A stretch of 64,000 nt of DNA from Lycorma delicatula (lineage: Eukaryota; Arthropoda; Insecta; Hemiptera; Fulgoridae): contig NC_134455.1 in NCBI RefSeq assembly GCF_047948215.1, positions 306,856,147 to 306,920,146 of the forward strand, read 5' to 3'. The first letter of the stretch is position 1. Every line of letters begins with the position of its first letter. The notes under the pieces were generated by a model, which saw only the letters and a list, made by a program, of their open reading frames with translations, was not told the DNA's origin and did no database searches. Shown piece by piece: positions 46,152-57,806 of the stretch. A program made the translations under genes and the position numbers.

Positions 46152-47513
46152 ATGCCTAGAGTTTGTTTAAATCATCCTAACAATTTTTGTTATGTATGTG
46201 GTGAAGTGACAGTCAGTACCAAAGGCGAAACCTTACTCCATTAGTAAAAAAGTGTTATGAACTTTATTTTAGGTGTAAAGTCAGGGACCAAACAAGGGCC
46301 TGGGCCCCACATATCTGTTGTTTATCGTGTTCTAGGCTTTTTCACTACATGGAAAAATGGTACACGCCACATGCCATTTGCTATCCCTATGATTTGGAGG
46401 GAACCCAAAGAATACTTTTCTGTTATTTCTGCTTAAAAACATTAAAGGGATTACATCAGAATCAAAGCATACAGTGGTGTACCCTAACCTGCAATCTGCA
46501 ATGAGACCAGTTCTACACTGGAAGAATTGCTCATATCAAAGCCTCCAGAACATGTGACATTTGATGAAGAGAGCTCAGAATCTGATGGAAGTAAGTAAGA
46601 AAAAAAAAAGATTCTGGTAATACAACTTTTGAACAAAGCAGTTCGTCTGAGTTTCATTTACTGACTCAAGAAAATATTAATGATCACATATGAGATTTAA
46701 AGTTATCCAAAAAACAGCCTGAAATGCTTGCTTTCCAGCTAAATGGATGGAATATTCTTCAAAACAACACAAATATGAACTGTCATTCTGAATTTAAAGA
46801 CTATTTTTCTGAAGATAATGACCTAGTGTTTTGTAATGATATTTCTTCTCTTAAGGAAACACTTTTTAATAAGCATTACCCAACAGAATGGCGCTTATTC
46901 ATTGATTCCTCTAAAGTTAGTTTATAAGTTGTGTTTCTGCATAATTCCAATAAATTCCCATCAGTATCTGTGGCTCATTCTGCTGGTATGAAAGAAACAT
47001 AGGAAAACTTTAGATTTATATTCGAAAAGCTTCAATATGCAGTATATGAATGGAACATTTGTGGTGATTTGAAGGTAATTGTACTTATTCTTGGTCTGCA
47101 GCTTGTAAAGTACTGTTGTTCTTTGTATGAATAGGATAGTAGGGACAATAAACTATTCAGTTGGAAAAGAACACTTTCATCAGATTTCAGTTGCTGAAAA
47201 GAGGTATCAAAGCAAACAGAATCCTAATATGCTGGCTGATTATTGTTGGACCACCAAAAGGGAAGCTCCATAGGCAAAACATAGCAGAAAATCAAAATTT
47301 CTTACTTTCTAGGCAAGTCAAATGTTTGAATATTGTGTAGTTAAGTATGCAAAAAGAACAAAACTGTTTAAAATTATAAATGCCTGTCTCTTCCAAACCT
47401 TGCATGATGGGGAAAACCGATATCATTTGAATTCAGGAGAAAAAATACTATCAGAATCACATATTTTTCTACCTGAAACAAAAAAAAAATTCTTTCTACC
47501 CCAGTGTAATTAA
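46152..47513 (+). pseudogene. Repetitive arthropod protein (Cys-rich N-terminus), copy B, dead
   Basis: From the ATG at 46152 the frame gives MPRVCLNHPNNFCYVCGEVT, so the CYVCGE zinc-type motif is intact here, unlike in copy A. A frameshift near 46215 is followed by CYELYFRCKV-type, MPFAIPMIWREPKEYFSVIS and SESDG segments. The open frame 46724-46927 reads FQLNGWNILQNNTNMN, CNDISSLKETLFNKHYPTEW and RLFIDSSKVSL, ending at the same TAA as copy A. Another frame at 47322-47513 contains FKIINACLFQTLHDGENRYH. Function unknown; transposon association inferred from copy number in arthropods. Confidence 0.65.
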
Positions 47514-47532
47514 TAACATCTTCTTGATGTCT

Positions 47533-47740
47533 GCTACATTGATGGGAAGGAGAGCCTATGACTGTTGTAGTCTATATCTTCAGGAAGATAAATAGCACCA
47601 GATTGTTCAATTATAAGGCAGAAGGTTCTTTTCTCACTTAAATTCATACTATTTACATATTTCAATCCAATCAACTGCCTTTTTTTTTTGAGTTAAATTT
47701 AAATAATAACATAATAAATAATAAACTAAAAGATTACACA
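47533..47740 (-). pseudogene. Antisense fragment of the second transposon protein, copy B
   Basis: This is the same minus-strand segment as 18520-18726: EQSGAIYLPEDIDYN is encoded near 47560-47620, followed by a stop and a frame giving the ADIKK-like end. It is tail-to-tail with the plus-strand gene, as in copy A. Confidence 0.6.
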
Positions 47741-47875
47741 AGCACGTACTGTAAATAACGCAATCAGACTGGCAGAAGGGGTATTTTAGTATAAAAAATA
47801 ATTTTTTTTCTTAAGGAACCAAATATTCACTCAATAAGGCAAAAAGGTAACTAAATGTTGAGTAAAGTTGCCATA

Positions 47876-48690
47876 ATAAAATATTTTTGTGGGATTAGTA
47901 TAATTATCAACTGGCAACTGGTACACCAATTCTGAGTTTTCCATGATTTTCCGAATCTACATTATCTTCTAATGCACTGGCATAACTTTTTATTCAACTA
48001 ACATGCAATTTTTTTCAAGTATATGTTATTCTTTGATTGCAAATACCAATGTATTTAATGTAATTCACCAGTACTATTAAGAATTCAAGAAACATAATTA
48101 CTGATTTAGAGTAAGGAAAAATAAATTATTTAATTAATGAGAGTTAGTTTCTGCTGGAAATTATGTTAATGTTAACTCAGGTGAGTTAGTACTTGTGGCG
48201 GCAATGAATAGAACAGGTGTACACCTTTTTCATTTTTCTTAAACTAGATAGTGTTAAAGATGAAACACTGCACTACCAAGAAATAGTTTTATCCTTTATA
48301 CAGAGCTCTACCTCAAACCAATGGGTCAAATAACATCATTAGAATGAAGATCTAAACAGTGTAATACGATAAATTAATTGAATAAAAAACTTGATTTTAT
48401 AGATTTTTGTTTGTCTCTACATAACTTCTTATTCCATATGTAGTTAAGTACAAAATAACATGCTGCTAATAACTCTTTCAATGCAATCAAATTTACATAT
48501 TAAAAATTTCATTTTTTCATCTAAAATTTCCCGTTTTATTTTTCTTATTCAATTATTTACAACTGCATCAGTTGTAATCCCTTGATAGTTGTGTAACTTG
48601 TGTTTTTTAATCTGTAAGCTTAATGTACAAGTGATTTAAAATAAAATTTTGTAGTTTAAAACCAGATTAGGTGGATGGAAAGTAATTTGT
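47876..48690. other. AT-rich sequence without recognised features
   Basis: Nothing coding is seen. A slightly GC-richer stretch occurs at 48180-48230. Confidence 0.5.
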
Positions 48691-48694
48691 AGAC

Positions 48695-50010
48695 AAACAA
48701 GAGAGGTGGGCCATCGGATGGGAGCTCCAGATTGTGGGCTGAGAAAGAAATGAAATTCATTCAGCTGAACTCTAACAGGTGTGCCCCTGCACATGACCTA
48801 GTGCTGGGAAATGCTGCAGACGTGGAGGCAGATCTTCTCTTGCTTGCTGAACCAAACCATCGCAAGGTATCAGCAGACGGCTGGATTTCTGATGATTACG
48901 GGGATGCAAATAATCCGCAATATCTCTGGGCGTCAAGCCTTGTTGGAAATAACCAAAGAATCTGGCTATGTGGCAATGGAACTGTCGGAAATATTGGTAG
49001 TGTCTGCATATGTCTCTCCAAACTGTGGAGATGAAATATTCAATCAGTTCATAAATGACATTGAGAAGTTAGTAAGGAACTCTGCGAGAACAGTTCTATT
49101 GGCCAGTGACCTCAACTGGTCAATAAATGGAATGTGTTGAGCTAGCTGGGGCATCAGATCAAACAGAAGGGGATAAGTATTGGCCTCCATGTTGGGAGCC
49201 ATGGAGATGATCATTCTCAATTGTCCGAAAGTTCCCACCTGTGTCAGTAGGGGAGCTGGTTCTGTAGTAGATATAACGGCGATATCGGAGTGTCATTGCC
49301 AAAGAATACAAGACTGGAGGATAATGGAGGATGAATTTATCTTGAATCATAAGGCCTTCCAAAGCAGTTAATCAGGTTAGAACGCCAGGGTAGGACTGCA
49401 GAGACCCATGGCCAATCAAATGATGGGAGCCGTGGATGCAGCATTCACTGCGTTGGCCTCACTCCACATGATCTGTCCTGATGAGATCACTTCAAGAAGC
49501 GTGTACAGCAGGGTGACCACAGGGGAGATGCTTGCACAATATTGGTGATCTGTTCCCATCACTATCTTAAGAGCAAATGCGAACTCTGCGAGAAGACACC
49601 TCCTAAGAGTTAGATGGTGACAAGACAGACAGATTGGATTATTGGATGCTTTCTACTACTCCACAAAGAAAGAATTAAATGCAGTAATAAAGAAGACAAG
49701 AAAGGATGCCTGGGTAAAGGTCCTGGATGAACTTGAAAACGATCTGTGGGGGGAAAGCCTATCAGATCGTGAGGAAGTATTCTGGTAGGTCTCTGCCCAA
49801 TCTGTCCAAGGACTGAGCTGCAGTACTGGCCCCAGGAGGGGGAAGTATGGTGAGAAAGGGTTTTTTCAGCTGGCAGGGTGTGAGAATAAACAGACTCATA
49901 ACGTCATCCAGCCGAACCTGTGTGAGTCTGACACTGCCTGGATCTGCCCAGGCATATGAAAATGGCATTTTTTTATCAATTTACTCACCGGAAAAAAAAA
50001 CAAAAAAACA
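48695..50010 (+). pseudogene. R1-like LINE: endonuclease start and linker, second copy
   Basis: The frame from about 48752 reads KFIQLNSNRCAPAHDLVLGN, AADVEADLLLLAEPNHRKVS and WISDDYGD. A frame change gives MELSEILVVSAYVSPNCGDE and NSARTVLLASDLNWSING. The conserved GDFN motif is ASDLN, so an active-site region is altered. Further pieces up to about 49800 parallel the endonuclease-RT linker of the copy at 26.7-27.9 kb (WMNLKTICGGKAYQIVRKYS). The end is an A-rich run at about 49988-50010. RT is absent. Decayed and internally truncated. Confidence 0.7.
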
Positions 50011-50239
50011 ACAGAGCTAGTCTATAATGTTTAATTTCTTGAAGTTATGTGAAGAAGCAGCAATATATCAGTTACAATTACCGGGTCTGCAACTCTGGTT
50101 ATTAATGTACTTTCTGTTTGGAGAGTTCTAAGTGAATCCCTAGCAATTGTCAATTCAAAATTCCAAATGCCAAACATTAAAAGAAAAAAAAATAAATAAA
50201 TAAATTGATGATAAATATGATCAAGATGTAATTTGAAAA

Positions 50240-50997
50240 ATGATAAATGAGATCCAAATTACAGAAAAGGTAAGACCAGCTTTATCAAATGTTTATAGAA
50301 AGGAAGTTGCAGACATAAATTTCAAAGGAAACAAGTCATATGTTCACACTCTTGTAAAGAACTTGGGCTTCAAATGGAAGACTACAAATAATAGATGCTA
50401 TTTGTTTGAGAGACTTGATATGGCTGTAAATCCAGGGATTACCATGATATAAATTTCTCAAATTGTAAAATATGGGCTGAAGAAAATCTTATTGCGAATC
50501 TACTGGATACTTCAGTAGTCATTCTTGACAGTACCGCTTTATCACAATATAGTAGGAAACCCCTCTCGAAATTCTAATTCACGAAAAGCTGAAATGCAAA
50601 AGAGGTTGAGTGATCACAATATTCCTGTTTCATACTCGATTTTGAAGCCCGAGTTGTAAGACTTAATTAAAAAAACAAAACCGAAAATGCTTACATGCAT
50701 TATTGATAAAATTTTAGAAGCACAAGGAATTCAATATCTAGACTGCCACTGTATCATATGCAAATAAACCTTATGAAGAAATATAGTCAGAAGAATAGCT
50801 TAATGGCAGTCATAATGTTGATAATACATTTGAATCCAATAAGAAATATCTATGAGATATATTTGCAACCATGGATGCTTCTAAGTAGGAACCATGTTAA
50901 AAATATAATAACTGAAAATGAATGTTTATTAGATAATGTGGTAGCGCAACATGTAATTAATTTAGAGGATGATTTATCATGTAGTGACAGCAATTAA
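50240..50997 (+). pseudogene. DDE_3 (Tc1/mariner-like) transposase remnant
   Basis: Frames read YVHTLVKNLGFKWKTTNNRC with YLFERLDM (linker after the HTH). After decayed sequence comes SRKAEMQKRLSDHNIPVSYS, followed by ILKPEL, LIKKTKPKMLTCIIDKILEA and QGIQYL. Then comes LNPIRNIYEIYLQPW, where the family normally has LNPIELIW; the third catalytic Glu is replaced. The acidic C-terminus ends at 50997 (LEDDLSCSDSN). This is a common insect transposase group with a DDE superfamily endonuclease fold. First and second Asp motifs are not identifiable. Dead. Confidence 0.65.
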
Positions 50998-51789
50998 CTT
51001 TTCCATTAAAAAAATATAACAATTAATTCTATTTTAATCAGTTAGTAAAATGTATTATTCAATATGAAGAGATTTCAATACAAAATTTATTTTAATTAAC
51101 ATTTAACGTAATTAAAACTATACTGTTGGTATGATCATTTTTTCCTGTTTATTGAATAAATCGTATTTTGGTTTGTATATTAATTTATTAAAAAAATAAT
51201 TTGGAAACATATTCATTGTTTATTTAAGAGTTTTAAACAGCTGTTAATACACTAGTCCCCCTGTAAACTAACTTAATCAGGTCAGAAAGGTGGTGGTTGG
51301 TTATGAGAAAAAGTCAGTTAAATAAAATAATTTTTTTTATGAATAAAAGAAACCATATAAAAAGCTGAAACGTATAATAAAAGCTAAAATATTGGTAATG
51401 TACAAAGATTTTGTACTATTACTGTAACAATAGCATGACCCTCTCAAACATTACAAAAATTCTATTTCTATATCCTATTGACAAGCTTCTAGCTTATGTA
51501 GAGAGATCATCAAGAAAGAAAAATGAAGGCCCTATATAAAGATATACTCTTTTATGTATAATTATCCCTATTAAAACTAAAAGGTAATGAATGATGAATT
51601 CTACCCCTTTATCCATAGGTTGGATCAAGGGTATTACATTAGGCGGTAGAAAATGAACCCTAATGTTATCTTCTTGACAACATTAGGCTTGTTGGAAGAG
51701 AGGATGACACAAATCATTGTTTAGGAATAGCACAGCATTTTCAGGTAAACTTAATTTTTTTAGTTGTTGTATTATTTTAGGAATGACTT

Positions 51790-52420
51790 TGTGATGAAAT
51801 CATTCTTTAAATAACAAAGCACTCATCCATGCATTTTTTTGTACCATATAATACTAAAAGTTTTAATTCATCAATGACTTTTTTTTTGAAGTTGATAAAT
51901 TTTTCCGCTGCGGTGTGGTCTGCAGATGATTTTTCCCCAGGTATACTTAAGATATGGACTCCATGACGCTTTGTCCAATGATGTAACATCCTTCACTTGC
52001 TGTAAAGAAGTCGCAAAGAGTGCTGCTGCCAGAACCATGAAGTGAAGTGATTTTTCCATTCAGAATAATGGTTTTTTTCTTTTAACAGAGGTCTGCTGAT
52101 AGGTGTTCCTCATTCATTCTCTTTCTTGAAGGAACCGCATCCACAGCAGCTCGTCTAGTAATTCTAACAGGTTTTTTAAGGTACACCTCTACTGAAGGGC
52201 CACCTGGCTGCCTTGTTGCATACAATTTGCTTCAATTTGTGAACGTTTTTTTTCCAATTTTTAATCGTTATTTCACCAGTACCTAAATATTATGCTACTA
52301 AGTTTACTGACCGACTTGATTGACTGATTGATCTAATTGTTCTAATGCTTTCAGTTTAGTTTCAGTCAAAACTATAACTCTTTTACAACTCACTGTACAA
52401 GAAAACGTAAATACAGATAA
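51790..52420 (-). pseudogene. pogo/jerky-like transposase, DNA-binding region
   Basis: In minus sense: LTETKLKALEQLDQSV (HTH start, about 52380-52330), KKNVHKLKQIVCNKAAR (linker helix), SRKRMNEEHLSADL (about 52110-52080) and KRHGVHILSIPGEKSSADHT followed by AAEKF (about 51980-51900). The last ends in KKKVIDELKLLVLY. This is the HTH_psq/CENP-B-type double HTH found in pogo and jerky families. It stops right before the position of the first catalytic Asp. Frameshifts are present. Confidence 0.7.
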
Positions 52421-53029
52421 AAAGTAAACTGTACAAAATTTTAAAGGTTACCTAAACTAAAAATATTGCAGCTATAGGTATGCAAAAAATTCATTACTCT
52501 ATACTGAATGGATGAAAATAAAAAGGAATCTTAAAAATTACTGTACTGTACTGAATTTAAACTAAAATTTAATGTATGCGAACAAAATGAAAATTTGAAC
52601 ACTGTAAATGTGAGATTATTTTGTGATTTTTTACTATTTTATTATTTAAAGCATCTGTTGTAATAAAAGAAAACTAATAACTACAAATATAGGTAAAGTA
52701 GGTCAGCCACATTTATTCAGTGCTTCGTGATATTGGCCAGTTTAAGTGGTATAAAGTGCGTTTTTGTGGAATATTCTATTTAACTTTTAGTGCTAAGCGA
52801 GAAGAATGTGTGGATGTAATGTTTGTTTTAATTTATGTGTTAATTTTTATTTTATTTAAGTTTGAAAATTTGGGATGGCGTTGGGGGGATACAACTTCCT
52901 GACAAGCAGTGTGATAAATTTTTTAAATGCCATCTGAAACAAATGTTGCAAAGTATACAACACGACAATCTTGTGAGAGAAACAACGCATTGTGATCTTG
53001 AAACTCTCATCAGAAATACGGATGATGAT

Positions 53030-53730
53030 GATACATAATACTATACTTAAACATAAGAAGCTTAAATACTAACCATGAAAAACTTAAAATTTTTGTTGAG
53101 AGTTTATCAACTATGCCTTATATCATTATTTGTACTGAAACTTGGAATCTTTAAAATTTTGCATGTTTTGTTTGACAGGATATAGAATATATTAAAAAAA
53201 AGTAGTAGGATTAACAAATTGGATGGTGTTACATACGTGAAAGAAAATTTAATGGATAATTCTGAAATTATAAAAATAGACAGAATTAAAGTTCTAAATA
53301 CAATTGTGAAAATTGATGAGTTGAGCAACTTTGAGATATTGGCAATATATAGTTTATATGATATGCCTAAATTTGAATTTAGGCATAATAATTTATAATA
53401 AATAATATAAAGAAATTATGAAACCAAAAGAAAAATCTCAAAAATCATACAATCATTGGAGACTACAATATTGATTTGCTAGAATATGATGATATAAGTC
53501 AAGAGTTTTTAAACAATTTTCTTGGGAATGGATATATACCTGGTTTTCATGGGGTAACATGGCCATCCGATAATGAAAACAATGGATCATGCATTGACAA
53601 TATGTTCATCAAAACCATATCATTAAACTTGAGGACATTAAAACTTGAAAGATGATTGACTGACCACTACCTGTTATTTGCATCATTGAATAAGTTGGAA
53701 ACAATAAAAAAATTACAAAAATATATTTGA
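53030..53730 (+). pseudogene. LINE endonuclease domain
   Basis: Frames read KLKIFVESLSTMPYIIICTE with TWNL (the catalytic Glu in TETW), then TVKIDELSNFEILAIYSLYD and, after a shift, IIGDYNIDLLEYDDISQEFL (GD-x-N active-site motif as GDYN). These are followed by GYIPGFHGVTWPSD, NGSCIDNMFIKT and LTDHYLLFASLNKLE (terminal DH motif). The key residues E, D/N and DH are all visible despite frameshifts. The sequence continues 'VKKAF' up to 53766, where another element has inserted, and resumes 'KNKWYKI' at about 55046. Confidence 0.75.
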
Positions 53731-53905
53731 TTACATATAAAACATTATTTTGTTAAAAAAGCTTTTATTTAACTAATATTAATATTGACATTAATAAAAA
53801 AAGGAAACAAATTAGAAAAACCCTCTAAAAAGTAAAAGATAAGAATTAAATGAAATTGAGAATTTTAAACAAAAAAATTATATATTAACAAATATAAAAA
53901 TGCAC
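53700..53905 (+). repeat. Left arm of a large inverted duplication
   Basis: This arm pairs with 54500-54735. It covers about 60 bp of LINE sequence (ttacaaaaatatatttgat), the AAAAGCTTTT site and about 140 bp of element end (taatattaatattgacatta, ccctctaaaaagtaaaag). Confidence 0.8.
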
Positions 53906-54070
53906 TGAAAAGTAAAAAATAAATTATGTAAATATCTAATAAATAACCAATAAATAAATGTAATAGTTATTAAATTTTAAAATTAAAAGTAATGAAAATA
54001 TTTAGTTAAATAAAAGCGTGGCACAGTTTTTATAATTTATTTAAAACAACACATTTTATTTTTACAACAA

Positions 54071-54282
54071 TTAATCTTCATTTTCATTTTCAATAACGAC
54101 GCGAGGAGGCGGAAAGGTCTTCTGGAACCTCTCTAGTTGAGACTCACTACTACAAGTAACAATCTGGGAAAATGTACTCACTCGCTTTCTTTGTACGTGT
54201 TCTCACATAGTTGAAGTTCATCTTCGAATTCTACTTGTAATCTAAGCCAAATTGAACGCACTCTTTCTACTAAAAATTTCAT
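54071..54282 (-). CDS. Short gene inside the TIR element, frameshifted or with a 32-nt intron
   Basis: From the ATG at 54280-54282 (minus) the frame reads MKFLVERVRSIWLRLQVEFE then DELQLCENTYKESE and a TGA at 54178-54180. If 32 nt beginning GTGAGT and ending TTGTAG are removed, the frame continues into SESQLERFQKTFPPPRVVIE then NENED and a TAA at 54071-54073. The total is about 59-60 residues with an acidic end. The removed piece has canonical splice ends but is shorter than normal introns, so a frameshift is at least as likely. The protein is not recognised. Confidence 0.3.
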
Positions 54283-54499
54283 TTTAATTAATTATGAATT
54301 TTTATTTAATGAATTCATAATTACGATTACAATTATAATAATTAATAATTTTTCAGATTACCGTCAAAATGTAATAACTTTGTGCAAGATTTCTAAATCT
54401 AATTTTTATTTTTCATCTTATTAACCATTAAAGGTCATCTTGGTGCAAATTTGAACCATCAAAGAATTAAAACTTGAGTTATTTTATTACAGATAAATA

Positions 54500-54735
54500 A
54501 AGTATATACTAAACAACCTCATTAAACAAAAAATATATTTTAAAATATTGCATTTTTAATATTTGTTTAAAATTCTCAATTTAATTTAATTCTTATTTTT
54601 TACTTTTTAGAGGGATTTTTTAATTTGTTTCCTTTTTTATTAATGTTAATATTAATATTAGTTAAATAAAAGCTTTTTTAAAAAATAATTTTTTATATGT
54701 AATATCAAATATATTTTTGTAATTTTTTTGTTTTT
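54500..54735 (-). repeat. Right arm of a large inverted duplication
   Basis: Reverse counterpart of 53700-53905, about 90% identical by eye. It includes the element end AGTTAAAT (54660-54667), AAAAGCTTTT (54668-54677) and then inverted LINE flank (atatcaaatatatttttgta). Confidence 0.8.
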
Positions 54736-54787
54736 TTGTATTTTTTTAAGACTAAAAAAGAAGTAAATATATTTATTTTTACACATT

Positions 54788-54985
54788 GAAGTTACATACG
54801 TGTACCAAATTTCAATCATTTTCATACGATAGTTCATGAGAAATGAAAATTTTCAACTAAATGCATGAATTTAGCGTAGGGGTAGAGCGTGGGGGTGGGT
54901 CATATCAAATTCCAACACCGTAGTGCTGTATTGTCATCAAAGTTACATACATGTACCAAATTTCATTGATTTTCATATGATAGAT
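54788..54985. repeat. Two copies of a ~45-bp motif in the right part of the TIR element
   Basis: gaagttacatacgtgtacca with aatttcaatcattttcatac (about 54788) recurs as caaagttacatacatgtacc with aaatttcattgattttcata (about 54937), spaced 150 bp. A GC-richer piece with gtaggggtagagcgtggggg lies between them. Confidence 0.7.
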
Positions 54986-55045
54986 CAAAAGATATAGCAG
55001 TTGCAAGATCTGATTATTCCTAAAGCAAGTTAAATAAAAGCTTTT

Positions 55046-57180
55046 AAAAACAAGTGGTATAAGATACAATTTAAATTATGGCAAACTCAAAAATTATGCT
55101 GAACCAGTTAATTAGAATACCATAAACTTGATACAAGATCCAAATGAAGGAACTGTTAGTCTCATAATGGCAATAAGGAAATGTATTGATGGTACACCAA
55201 ATATATTAGTCAAGAAAGAAAAGATAAAAATAAAATATATAGAAAGGATCTGATTACTACAGGAATAATAAACTCCTATATTAGAAAAGCGTTACTATAT
55301 AAGATATAGAAATTAGAGCCCATGAATGAAAAATTGAAAACTGAATACAAAAACTAAGGTAAAATCTTAATAAAGTTATAAAAATGGCTAAAATGAATTT
55401 TGGTAGTAAATTAGTGGAAAAAAATTGTGATAATATTAGGAATCTTTGGAAATTTATAAACTTAAAACTTGGAAATAAGGTAAATAAGAATAATGGAATA
55501 AATTACATTTATGATGATAGCAAGAACAAAATTAAAAAGCCTGAGGAAATTGCGAATATTATGAATACATATATTTGCGTAATAGGAGAAAATTTAAGCA
55601 AAAAAAAATTTACAAACATAGAATATGAATTTAAAACTACCACCTTTGAATGAAAAAACTATATTTATTAAATGTACTGATGAGACAGAAATACAACAAA
55701 TCATTAAAGATCTGAAATTAAAGAATGGAGAAGTAGATAATATTAATACAAAATCAATTAAGACATTAGCTTGTTATGTAGCTGAACCTTTAGCCACATA
55801 TTTAATCAGTGTACAGAGAAGGATGTATGGCCTGAAGCTCTAAAGAGAGCTGAAATTATACCGATCTATAAAGCAAGTCCTACATGTAATATGAGCAACT
55901 ATAAACCTATATCTCTAATATTGAACCTGGGAAAAATCTTTGAGAAAATAATTCATAAAAGGATTTACAACTTTGTATCTGAACGTAAAATACTAGCAAA
56001 TAATCAATATTGTTTTATAAAAAATAAAGGAAGTAATGATGCCCTCAACTATATAACTAAAACTATATAATGAATTAGATAAAAATAATCCAACAGCCAT
56101 TACATTTTTGGACCTAGCTAAAGCATTTCACATTGTAGACCACCAAATTTTATTGGATAACATTTATAGATATGGTATCAGGGTATCAGGGGAAAACCTT
56201 TGAAACTTATGGGAAGTTAAATGATAGGTAACAGAATGTTAGAGTTGGAGTAGTCAAAAGTGATTATAGGAAGATATCAAATAGGAGTTCCATAAGATAT
56301 AATCTTAGGATCCATTATTTATACTGTACATTAATTATGTTCTTGTGGATATGCCAGAAAGTGCGGTTTTGTCATATGCAGATGATGCAGCTATAATTGC
56401 AAATGGGAAAAACTGGATTGAAGTTGAAATAAAAATGAATGAATGCTTAAAAAATATTTCAAATTGGCTAGCCCTGATTAAGTTATCTCTGAATGTAGAT
56501 AAGATGGTAAGAAGGGTAAGATGGTAAGGTAGATAAAGACGGGTTAAGACGATGAAGAAGGCGGTATTTATGACCTTCAGAACCTACAGGTGATAGTGTA
56601 CCCATGGAAATGAATGTACAATTCAATGGTGTTAAGCTGAAAAGAGTTGAATGTAGTAAATATTTAGGAATGATTACTGATTTTAACCTGAAATTGGATA
56701 AACATGTTGAGTACATAATTAAAAAGACTTATAACCTAGTATTTATATTTTATAAGCTATTGAGAATCATAAGCACAAAAACATTAAGAATGATGTATTA
56801 TGCCTTTTTCCACAGCTTAATTAATTATGGAATTATTGTACGGGGTGGTGCATATAAAACGTTCACAAACTTAATACAGTCCCTCCAGAAAAGAATATTG
56901 AAAATAATAAGTAAAAATACTTTTAGTGAGAATTACGTATGGACATTGAACAGATGTTTTCTTACTAATCATTAAATTACAACTACATTGAATTACAAAA
57001 TAAATTCATCAGTTCCAAAAGTACAACAATAAATAAATATATTCCAGTGCCGAGAATAGATAAGTCTATTAACTTCTTAAATATTTAATCTACTGCCAAA
57101 TGATTTCAAAAGATTAGTAGGAAATAACCGTACCATAAGCAGAAAACTTAAGGAATGGATTAGAATGAATATTTAAGTTT
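55046..57180 (+). pseudogene. LINE reverse transcriptase domain and C-terminus
   Basis: After the inserted element the LINE continues: EEIANIMNTYICVIGENLSK, IQQIIKDLKLKNGEVDNINT (RT start), ITFLDLAKAFHIVDHQILL (palm A, catalytic Asp in FLD), VLSYADDAAIIANGKNW (palm C, YADD intact), CSKYLGMITDFNLKLDKHVE, LRMMYYAFFHSLINYGIIVR (thumb and C-terminal domain) and LKEWIRMNI with a TAA at 57173-57175. Stops and shifts lie between blocks; 56483-56600 has a local 18-bp duplication (gtaagaagggtaagatggta). The clade is CR1/Jockey-like. Confidence 0.8.
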
Positions 57181-57614
57181 TAGGGTGCTTTAACTTGTTA
57201 AAGTGCTGTAGTTGAATTTTTTTGAATTCTATGCTTAAAAGGATGATGTATGGTTATTACTTTTGGAAATATTTATAAGACGTATATCTGTTTTGTTTTA
57301 GTTATTAAGTTAATTTTGTTTTAGTATGTAAGTTCCAGTCTTGCGAACAGGTAACCACTATTACCTCTGCAGGTATACTGATGTGCATTAACTGATGCAT
57401 ATTGACTGGTAAAATAAATAAAATACTCTGTGCATTGTATGTCCATTACTTAAAGGGCGGTTATTTTTCGCAATGCTATAATATGTATGTAGATACTTAA
57501 AAAATAATTTTTCACTGTGTCAACACTACTTTCTACTACACCATTCAAAACACAATTGATGTGATGATTTTATGAGTCTTCACTATGAGATTATAACGCA
57601 GATATGACATCATT

Positions 57615-57806
57615 ATATTGAAAAAGTTTTTAAATAAAACCACTTAATGTTTTGATGTGAAATTAATGCAAGATAACAGCATAAACTGTTTATGTTTAGA
57701 CTAATATTGAAAAAGTTTTTAAATAAAACCACTTAATATTTTGATGTGAGATTAATGCAAGATAAACTGTTTAAACTGCAGCATAAACTGTTTATGTTTA
57801 GACTAA
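57615..57806. repeat. ~90-bp tandem duplication
   Basis: atattgaaaaagtttttaaa with ataaaaccacttaat recurs with a period of 90 bp (57615 and 57705), and both copies end cataaactgtttatgtttag. The second copy has about 14 extra bases. It lies in the 5' part (minus sense) of the pogo-like element. Confidence 0.85.

Larger units (their letters stand above)
45722..47875 (+). mobile_element. Uncharacterised transposon-associated element, copy B
   Basis: Direct-orientation counterpart of 16700-18868, about 29 kb away. It starts catcatgatttttgtctcat and ends near tgttgagtaaagttgccat. The right halves of the copies are nearly identical over 700 bp or more, while the left halves are much more different. 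Beyond the ends the flanks do not match. Copy B lacks the extra partial repeat found after copy A. Confidence 0.75.
53767..55035. mobile_element. TIR element within the LINE, with internal inverted duplication
   Basis: The element interrupts the LINE reading series (VKKAF / KNKWYKI). Both flanks carry AAAAGCTTTT (53757-53766 and 55036-55045), and the ends are ATTTAACT (53767-53774) and AGTTAAAT (55028-55035). Because AAAAGCTTTT is itself a palindrome, it is either a 10-bp target duplication or the outer part of an 18-bp TIR. Only one copy is expected in an intact LINE, favouring a duplication. Inside, the left end plus adjoining LINE sequence is repeated in inverted orientation (54500-54735). 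Confidence 0.65.
52690..57420 (+). mobile_element. CR1/Jockey-type LINE inserted in the pogo element
   Basis: This LINE runs in plus orientation from an uncertain start (about 52690) to an A-rich 3' end (aaaataaataaaatac, near 57420). It is interrupted at 53767-55035 by a TIR element. It retains endonuclease and RT remnants, which are listed separately. Target duplications were not identified, so boundaries are approximate. Confidence 0.65.

Noticed and set aside
53362..53387. Perfect 12-bp inverted repeat (tatgcctaaatt / aatttaggcata) as a regulatory site
   Set aside because: It sits inside a LINE endonuclease reading series and adds a frame change there; a small local duplication in dead sequence is simpler.
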